Assembly (NCBI GenBank): GCA_947499505.1
Contig: CANMOQ010000004.1
Coordinates: 248,001 to 312,000 of the forward strand
Reading direction: 5' to 3'
Origin: an uncultured Erythrobacter sp.
GTDB lineage: Bacteria; Pseudomonadota; Alphaproteobacteria; Sphingomonadales; Sphingomonadaceae
Length of the DNA: 64,000 bases
Under the pieces are notes generated by a model, which worked only from the letters and a program-made list of their open reading frames with translations, was not told the origin of the DNA and ran no database searches. Both the position numbers and the translations under genes were made by a program. Below are positions 63,134 through 64,000 of this stretch, piece after piece; position 1 is the first letter of the stretch; the number at the start of each line of letters is the position of its first letter.

Positions 63134-64000
63134 ATGGCTATTTTACCCGAAAATCTCAGCTTCTCACGCAAAATCATGCCGATACTGGCCGTCATCGGCC
63201 TGATCGTAGCGGTGTATTTCATTGTGACCGGCCTGCCCGATCGCGAGCTATCCGAGCCTGATCGTGAACCGCCCAAGGCAAGCGGCGAGCTTGCCAATTC
63301 CGCCCGCGTGGCCGGCGCTGGATTGGTCGAGCCCTCCAGCGAGATCATCGATGTGGGTACGGCCCTTTCCGGCCTAATCGCGGATCTGCGCGTTCAGCCG
63401 GGCGACTTCGTGGAGAAGGGACAGCCGCTGTTCGTCGTCGACGACAGGGCCATTCGCGCTCGGCTGCAGGAGACAAACGCAGCCATCGGCGAAGCCCGCG
63501 CCGCCATTCGCGAAGCCCAAACCGCGCGCAGCACGGCCCAGCGCCAGCTCGCGCTCTACGGCCAGATCGATGATCCAGCCGCCGTCAGCCAATCCGAAGT
63601 CATTCGGGCCGAAGGTGAAGTCGCCGCGGCAACAAGCAGGCTGGAACTCGCCCGCGCCCGCCTGACCGCCGCCCAAGCTGGAGCCGCGAGCGCGCGAACC
63701 GAGCTTGGCCGGCTGACCGTGCGCGCGCCCATTGCTGGCGAGATTCTGGCAGTGAATATCCGCCCCGGCGAGTTTGTCTCCAATCAAGGCGGCGGCAATT
63801 CTCTGCCCTTCATCCAGATGGGCGAGACACGCCCGCTGCACGTGCGGATCGATGTCGATGAAAACGAAGCCGTCCGCCTGAACCTGGGCGCATCGGCCAT
63901 CGTCAGCCCGCGCGGCGCGGCGGACAACCAAGTCGAGGCAAAATTCGTGCGCGCTGAGCCGCAGGTGGTGCCTAAGCGCCAACTGACCAATAGCGCGGCA
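63134..64000 (+). CDS. HlyD/DevB-type membrane fusion protein (partial)
   Basis: Runs from ATG 63134 off the window without a stop; 289 residues are visible. An N-terminal membrane helix (IMPILAVIGLIVAVYFIVTGL) is followed by a lipoyl-like domain half (VGTALSGLIADLRVQPGDFV and KGQPLFVVDD), a coiled-coil hairpin of about 90 residues rich in Ala, Arg and Glu, and the second lipoyl half (GRLTVRAPIAGEILAVNIRPG). It is the periplasmic adaptor of the exporter with the two previous genes. An outer-membrane channel gene may follow outside the window. Confidence 0.9.
   Translation, partial: MAILPENLSFSRKIMPILAVIGLIVAVYFIVTGLPDRELSEPDREPPKASGELANSARVAGAGLVEPSSEIIDVGTALSGLIADLRVQPGDFVEKGQPLFVVDDRAIRARLQETNAAIGEARAAIREAQTARSTAQRQLALYGQIDDPAAVSQSEVIRAEGEVAAATSRLELARARLTAAQAGAASARTELGRLTVRAPIAGEILAVNIRPGEFVSNQGGGNSLPFIQMGETRPLHVRIDVDENEAVRLNLGASAIVSPRGAADNQVEAKFVRAEPQVVPKRQLTNSAA

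Overview
The window looks like about 64 kb of chromosome from a sphingomonad alphaproteobacterium, most likely Erythrobacteraceae. The reasons are the ubiE-ubiB-coaBC-dut operon divergent from mutM, then rpsT and dnaA; the rpmH-rnpA-yidD-yidC-engB operon; secB beside a Tim44-like gene, mltA and Smr; small families such as UPF0262, DUF4197 and CC_3452; and moderately GC-rich codon use. This assignment is inference from gene content; there is no rRNA in the window and I recognised no tRNA.

Layout. 1-7 kb: gene end, katG, LytTR-type membrane regulator divergent from a DUF2306 gene, then smr, mltA and a Tim44-like gene leftward. 7-16 kb: secB, murJ, trpS, a DUF4136 lipoprotein, then dut, coaBC, ubiB and ubiE leftward. 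16-31 kb: mutM, rpsT, dnaA, moeB-like, cobB, dapB, nth, a dicarboxylate/amino-acid symporter, dapE, S1/P1 nuclease, GST, VOC protein, engB, yidC, yidD, rnpA, rpmH and a periplasmic ClpP-fold-like protein. 45-64 kb: Popeye-like protein, HxlR regulator and CC_3452 protein, HAD hydrolase, rpmJ, galE, lipoprotein and M14 carboxypeptidase, DUF4197, cdd, GH25-like, UPF0262, dnaB, phospholipase-D-like synthase, rpoZ, DUF3667, ftsH, and a TetR-controlled DevBCA-type exporter cut by the window end.

The main accessory region is a 12.0 kb mobile element (32263-44246) inserted inside comM, four to five codons before its Walker A motif. It carries a large serine integrase at its right end. Both attachment sites can be read, and joining the flanks restores a 498-codon comM. 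Inside are a translationally coupled operon of a ComEC-like metallo-beta-lactamase and a four-helix membrane protein, two secreted proteins, a resolvase beside a res-like array, a 722-residue protein resembling T7 internal virion proteins with an M23 peptidase domain, and a string of very small genes, some with zinc fingers.

The most unusual signal is a set of three leftward sequences in the element that closely match the bacteriophage T3 RNA polymerase promoter. Two sit in front of the integrase and the small-gene operon; the third sits 6.2 kb away in a second copy of a long direct repeat. No phage RNA polymerase gene is present. The element could be a satellite that responds to a T7-like helper phage, or the remnant of a temperate T7-like phage.

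A second mobile feature is a 268-bp non-coding element (47018-47285) with 31-32 bp terminal inverted repeats, a TA duplication and two internal hairpins, a MITE of Tc1/mariner-IS630 type. Its TA duplication forms the stop codon of the neighbouring HAD hydrolase gene.
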